A stretch of 47,270 nt of DNA from contig CADAXW010000007.1 of the NCBI GenBank assembly GCA_902792005.1, forward strand, positions 1 to 47,270. Reading direction: 5' to 3'. Both the position numbers and the translations under genes were made by a program. How positions within the stretch are numbered: position 1 is the first letter of the stretch; each line of letters begins with the position of its first letter. This DNA comes from an uncultured Lachnospiraceae bacterium (lineage in GTDB: Bacteria; Bacillota; Clostridia; Lachnospirales; Lachnospiraceae). The notes beneath the pieces are model-generated. The model ran no database searches. It had not been told where the DNA came from and saw only the letters and a list, made by a program, of their open reading frames with translations. Of the stretch, positions 42,642-47,270 are shown piece by piece.

Positions 42642-44333
42642 TTGATCGAAAAGAGAAAGGGAAAACGGATCATAAGTCTGCTGCTTCTCGCATGTCTTCT
42701 GGCATGCGCTCTTTTCGTGTCTCAGGGTCCTCTCGGTGAGGCGGCCAGCAAGGATACCTTCTTATCCTGGTACCGCCAGACGGTGTATAACCAGGAGGAC
42801 GGTCTCGGCAGTACCAAGGTGAACTGTATCACCCAGACCCGCTCCGGCTACATCTGGGTAGGCACCGACGGCGGACTCTACCGTTACAACGGAAAAGAGT
42901 TCAAGAGCTACAACCTGTGGAATACGGAAAAGGACGACGTATACTATGTAAATGAGCTCTATCAGGATTCCGAGGACCGGCTTTGGGTAGCCACCAACAA
43001 CTATGGACTGTTCTGTCTGAAGGGCAGCGAGGTGGTACATTTTTCTACTGAATATTATGACGGAGTAAAATGTATCAACGACGTGTGCCAGAGCGCGGAT
43101 GGCATTATATATGTTGCCACCATGTACGGTCTGTATATCGTAGATCAGGAGAGTGAGTCTCTGATCCGTGTGAAGGGACTTGAGGGAAAGAATATCAAGG
43201 CCATCACCACGGCGGGGGACTACCTCTGGGGAATCGAAAGCATGAATTCCTTCTTCCGCATCGGAAAGGATCATGCTCTGGAAAGCTTTCCGGCGCAGGA
43301 CTTCACCGCAGATGAACTGTCCTGTATCCTGGGTATGGAGGACGGGACCATCTATCTCGGCACCATGGGATCGGAGATCCTGCATCTGAAGAAGGATATG
43401 AAGTATGAAAGCCTGATCTCCGGAAAGGATGGCGTCAACAGCCTGTTCCATGACGGCGAGCGGCTCTTTGTCTGTGCCGACGGCGGAATCGGTTATCTGA
43501 ACAAAAAGGGCGCATTTACGTCCCTGAATGAGGCGTCCATCAATAAGTATATTTCTGACATGATCATGGATTATGAGGGGAATTACTGGATCGTATCCAA
43601 TCGTCAGGGCATTTTGTTCCTGGGACGCAGCAAGTTCCAGAATTTCAATGAAAGATACGGGCTCACAAAGGCAGGCACCAACTGTATCGTTGCCGGAAAG
43701 GACGGCATGAAGTACATCGGTACCGATGAAGGGATCCAGATCGTGGATTCCAGGAATGCCCTTGTAACGAATACGCTGAGTGAATATCTGATGGGTGCGT
43801 CCGTAAAGCATATCATGATCGATTCCAAGGGCTATGTGTGGGTTTCCACCTCCCGTCGTTATGGTATTGTTCGTTACTCTCCCAAGGAGAAGATCGAGGT
43901 GTTCGGCCGTACCGGAAATCTTCTGACCAACCAGGTGAACTGTACCCTGGAGTTAAAGGACGGACGGGTTGCGGTTGCCACGGAGGAGGGCATCAGCATC
44001 ATTGACCGGAAGGATACGGTGGTACGGAGCTATTCGGCCAGGGATGGCATGAAGAATGCGAATATCATCTGCATGTACCAGGCAGATGACGGAAAGCTGT
44101 ATGCGGGCTCTGACGGCGGAGGTCTCTATGTCATTGAAAATGATACGGTTCAGGAGTTCACGGAGGAGGACGGGCTGACCTCAAATGTGGTTTCCCGCAT
44201 CGTTCCGGGAAAAGAGGGGCTCTGGATCGGAACGGATAACGGTCTTTCCCTTTACACGGAGAGTATACGTCCCATCAGTAATATCGACTTTTCAAATAAT
44301 ATCTACGATATCCTGCCGGAAAAGACAGACTGA
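42642..44333 (+). pseudogene. N-terminal (beta-propeller) part of a frameshifted hybrid sensor kinase
   Basis: 563 residues from TTG 42642, with AAAGGAG eight bases upstream. A signal/anchor sequence (1-33, IISLLLLACLLACALFVSQ) is followed by twelve propeller-type repeats such as GYIWVGTDGGLYRYNGKEF, DRLWVATNNYGLF and GLWIGTDNGLSLY. Two seven-bladed propellers (14 blades) are usual for this extracytoplasmic sensor class; blades 13 and 14 lie in the next frame. The reading stops at TGA 44331-44333 just behind a duplicated AGAC. Such sensors often detect polysaccharide fragments, but the ligand is unknown here. Confidence 0.85.
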
Positions 44334-47070
44334 GGAGGGAGACCGGCTCTGGATCGTCGGCTCCAAGGGTGTTCTCTGTACCACAGAGGAGGAACTGTTG
44401 GGAACCGAGGGGATCAGCAGCCGCTACTATGCACAGGGAGACGGCCTGGGCAGTGCTCTGACCCTGAATTCCAGAGACTATATCGATAATAATATCCTTT
44501 ATCTTTGCAGTGAACGGGGTGTTTATATGATCAACACCCGGAATATCGTGAAGAATGAGGTGGCTCCCAAGCTGACGGTTTCGGAGATCAATGTGGATGA
44601 TACGGTTTATCACTATGATCAGCTGGGCGGAAGCCTTACCGTGCCATCGGGAACTCAGAGAATATCCATCGCCTTCTCGGTTCTCAGTTATACAAACCGA
44701 GAGAATATTCAGGTGGAATACATGCTGGAGGGCTTTGACAACGCGCCCATCACCATCAGTCCTCTGGATCCCATGCAGGCAGTCTATACGAACCTGGAGG
44801 GCGGCACCTATACCTTTACGGTGCGCGCAATGAACGGTGACGGGGTTGCCAGCGAGCAGGACGTTACATTTATCATAAAAAAAGAATATGGCTTCTTTGA
44901 GAAGCGTTCAGTACGGATCGGTCTCCTGGTACTGCTGGCCATGATCATCCTTCTGGTCGTTCTCTACATGGTCCGGTTCCAGAAGCGTGTGCTGGGTCAG
45001 AACAAGGAGATCGAAAAGCTGGAGAAGGAGCATGAGGTTGCGGTGAAGTCCAGTACCGCAAAGACGGACTTCCTGGCGCATATGAGTAATGAGATCAAAA
45101 CGCCGGTGAATGCCATCATCAGCCTGGCGGAAAGTCTGCAGAGAGAACCGGATGAGGAGAACCGGAACCGGAGTCTCAGCGTGATCGTGGAGTCCGGACA
45201 GGACATCCTCGGAAAGGTGGATGAGACCATTCAGCTTGCACGTCTGGAGGCGGGCAAGGAGGCAGTGGCGGAAGCGCCGTATTCCATTACGACTCTGGTC
45301 TGCGATATCTCCGATCAGATGATAAATGTGCTGGACGGGCGTCCGGTAAGATTCCTTGTGGATCTCGGTGAGAACATACCGGATGTTATGATCGGCGACT
45401 ATGAGAAGGTGAAGCGGATCCTGGAGATCCTTCTGGATAATGCCCAGAAGTATACCCAGGAGGGAACCATCACCCTGTTTGTGGACTGCTATGATGATGC
45501 GGACGCTAAGAGAAGCGTGAAGCTGATGTTCAGCATTTCCGATACCGGTGTCGGTATTCAGAAGGATCGTCTGCAGCATATCTTTGAAGTATATAATATC
45601 GCGGATAACAAGAAGCAGACCGGTTATTCCGGAAGCGGTATCAGTCTCGCCATTGCCAAGAAGCTGACGGAGATCATGAACGGTGAGCTGGAGGTGGAGA
45701 GTACCTACGGTGCCGGCTCCGCATTTACGCTGAATCTGCCCCAGATGCGGCCGGAGTCGGATGTGGTTCCTGCGGCCGGGCCCGAAGCTGTGGAGCGGGT
45801 GACCAGAGAAGAAGCAGAGAAGATGCTGGTTCCGGATATCAATGTGCTTTTGGTGGATGATATCGAGATCAGCCGTACCGTGGCTGTGGGAGTCCTGAAG
45901 CAGATGGAGATCCGCTGTGACGTGGCGGCCTCCGGTGTCAGCGCCATCGATATGGTGATGAATCAGGATTATGACCTGATCTTCATGGATCTGTCCATGC
46001 CGGTAATGAATGGTACGGATGCCATGAAGGAGATCCGGGAGCTGGTAAGAGAGGGTGTGGATTCCGTACCCATCATTGCCATGACGGAGGATGCGATCCG
46101 GGAGGACAGTGATCAGCTGCTGGAGGCAGGATTTGATGATGTGATCGTAAAGCCGCTGGATATCGTGACGCTTGCCACAATGATCATAAAGTTCCTTCCT
46201 ACGGATCTGATCCACTATAAGTCCGGGGATCTGAATCTTTATATGAACGAATCCAGATACCGGGAGGGCCTGGAGCATCTTCAGTTACATCTGGATGTGG
46301 CAGGAACTCTGGAACGGATCGGAGGCAGTATCGAGGTTTATAACCGTATCCTCAGCACCTTCTATAATCAGAACCAGAATTCGCCGGAAGAGCTGCAGGT
46401 TAAGTTCTCCAAGAATTATCGTACCTTCCGTACCAGGATCCATAATATCCGTACGGGTGCGCAGAATATCGGCGCGGTCGAGCTGGTGAACCATATTTCC
46501 AGGATCGACTCGGCCATCAACATCGGAAATAAGAACTATGTACGTGACAATCTTCCTTCGCTCCTGGATATGCTGAATACGATCCTGGATGCCATCGCAG
46601 TTTATCTGGAGTTTGCAGCAACGCAGACAGGCGTGACAGACGAGGAGTATGCTGCAAGAGCAGCAGAGAAGACCGCAGAACGGATCGAGGAAAAGAAGGA
46701 GGCACCGGTCAGTGCCGAGACCCCGTCCGAACCGGAAGCGGCATCGGTGGTTGAAGAGAGAGCAGCGCAGGAAGAAGCACAAAAAGAAGCACAAAAAGAA
46801 GCAGAACAGAAAGAGGCAACACAGAAGGAAGAAAACGCAGCTCCGGAGAACATCCGGGAACAGGTGGATTTTGAAGCACTGAAACGAATGGTGAGTGCGG
46901 CAAAGAAGAATGATATCATTTTGATCGAGAAGGAACTGAAAAAGATCCAAAAGGATCAGTATGGAACAGAGGACTCCGAATTCCTGCAGGCGCTTTCAGA
47001 GCAGCTGCAGCAGAAGAACATGGAGGCAATCCTGGATATGATCGGAACCTATATCGAGTTGAAGACGTGA
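44185..47070 (+). pseudogene. C-terminal (kinase/receiver/Hpt) part of the frameshifted hybrid sensor kinase
   Basis: The family-like reading begins at about 44331 (EEGDRLWIVGSKG) and runs to 47070. The bases from 44185 to there are out-of-frame overlap with the N-terminal part. Order: propeller blades 13-14, a Y_Y_Y-type domain (VEYMLEGFDNAP), a membrane helix (RIGLLVLLAMIILLVVLYM), HisKA, HATPase (ILLDNAQKYTQEG, DTGVGIQKD, GYSGSGISLAI), a receiver with Asp 602 in FMDLSMPVMNG, and an Hpt-like domain with His 753 in RIHNIRTGAQNIGA. The H-box reads HMSNEIKTP: residue 302, normally the phosphorylated His, is Asn. A Glu/Ala/Gln-rich spacer precedes a last helical segment. No ribosome site lies before a usable start near the junction. 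Confidence 0.82.
44323..44330 (+). repeat. Tandem AGAC duplication that causes the sensor-kinase frameshift
   Basis: AGACAGAC precedes the premature TGA. With a single AGAC the reading becomes PEKTEEGDRLWIVGS and continues in the kinase frame with no stop. A four-base slip is therefore enough to explain the break. Confidence 0.8.
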
Positions 47071-47093
47071 TGGCGTGACAAGAGCGTGACAAC

Positions 47094-47106
47094 GGGGACA
47101 GTCCCC
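47094..47106. repeat. GGGGAC-A-GTCCCC palindrome
   Basis: A perfect palindrome with six-base arms, 24 bases after the kinase stop. Similar short GGGGAC/GTCCCC palindromes accompany REP-type repeats mobilised by Y1 (IS200-like) transposases in other genomes, by my recollection. It may also help to terminate the kinase transcript, but no T-run follows. Confidence 0.6.
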
Positions 47107-47118
47107 ATTTGCGCGTGA

Positions 47119-47256
47119 AATGAGCCATGCACAAACGCCTCGTCATTGCTTTGCGCAAGCTCGCTTGTAGGCAAGGCAATGACGAGGTGGTTGTATTTGG
47201 CGAATGCCGTGACATCTCCGGCCGTTTTGTGGCCGGAGATGTCGGCATGGCTCATT
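47119..47256. repeat. Multi-branched inverted-repeat element at the end of the window
   Basis: Outer arms AATGAGCCATGC (47119-47130) and GCATGGCTCATT (47245-47256) pair perfectly over 12 bases. Within them are two long hairpins: 47138-47187 (17 pairs with one G-U, then four more around a small loop) and 47210-47244 (about 13 pairs plus G-U, seven-base loop). The whole can fold as a three-way junction. No gene is evident in 47071-47270. It may be the edge of a REP/MITE-like element or a structured RNA. Confidence 0.65.
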
Positions 47257-47270
47257 GTTCTGACGGAAAA

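Noticed and set aside
44320-44340. Programmed +1 frameshift at GAC-TGA in the sensor kinase.
   Set aside because: No ribosome-site-like stimulator lies upstream of the stop; the purine run GAGGAGGG is downstream. The AGAC duplication explains the shift more simply.
47049-47255. Minus-strand open frames at the end of the window.
   Set aside because: They run through the inverted repeats and into the end of the kinase gene, with no ribosome site or recognisable motif.
1-47270. tRNA, rRNA, IS transposase or phage genes.
   Set aside because: None was recognised on either strand by reading; a covariance-model or profile search would be the proper test.

Overview
The window looks like chromosome of an anaerobic Clostridia bacterium, most likely a Lachnospiraceae-type gut or rumen organism. 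This is an inference from gene content: recA-recX behind a Gram-positive LexA box, the YloU/FakA/RecG/RsmD/CoaD order typical of Firmicutes, a YtfJ-type sporulation-family protein, TmcAL, a GlpA-like/NAD-FAD/DUF1667 oxidoreductase trio, a GH5 cellulase, and a propeller-type hybrid sensor kinase. No taxonomic search was possible. No phage, IS transposase, CRISPR array, rRNA or tRNA gene was recognised.

Layout. 1-5.8 kb: the tail of a GNAT acetyltransferase, a secreted protein with cell-wall-binding repeats, and a very large acyl-CoA dehydratase activase-type gene broken in the middle. 6.0-10.3 kb: a likely operon of a rhomboid-like membrane protein, two unrecognised proteins, a DUF2953 (YtfI-type) protein and YtfJ, ending at a bidirectional terminator shared with convergent rpmB. 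10.7-18.6 kb: a long operon of Asp23/YloU, FakA, RecG, a membrane-anchored GH5 cellulase that is out of place, RsmD, CoaD and a coiled-coil protein. 18.6-23.2 kb: tmcAL (minus), recA-recX under LexA, a DUF5688-like protein and a cold-shock protein. 23.3-29.6 kb: TetR, lone response regulator, RarA and a small membrane protein; SEC-C protein; UvrD-type helicase and chorismate mutase; a structured intergenic element before a DtxR/MntR-type regulator. 29.6-39.8 kb: an LCP cell-wall ligase, the oxidoreductase trio, a heterodimeric ABC exporter and Tex. 39.8-47.3 kb: ArgR-box-controlled acetylornithine aminotransferase type gene, M18 aminopeptidase, and a frameshifted hybrid sensor kinase, followed by strong multi-branched inverted repeats at the window's end.

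Main points of interest. Two of the largest genes are disrupted. The activase gene shows a frame change and probably a lost segment near 3797. The sensor kinase is frameshifted by an exact tandem duplication of AGAC at 44323-44330, and removing one copy restores the frame. The same kinase has Asn where the H-box histidine should be. The cellulase has a repeat-rich cytoplasmic tail and sits directly behind a recG whose C-terminus looks short. Two intergenic structures (28953-29039 and 47094-47256) match no element I recognise. Several unrelated proteins carry Glu/Ala/Lys-rich low-complexity inserts, some encoded by perfect short tandem repeats.
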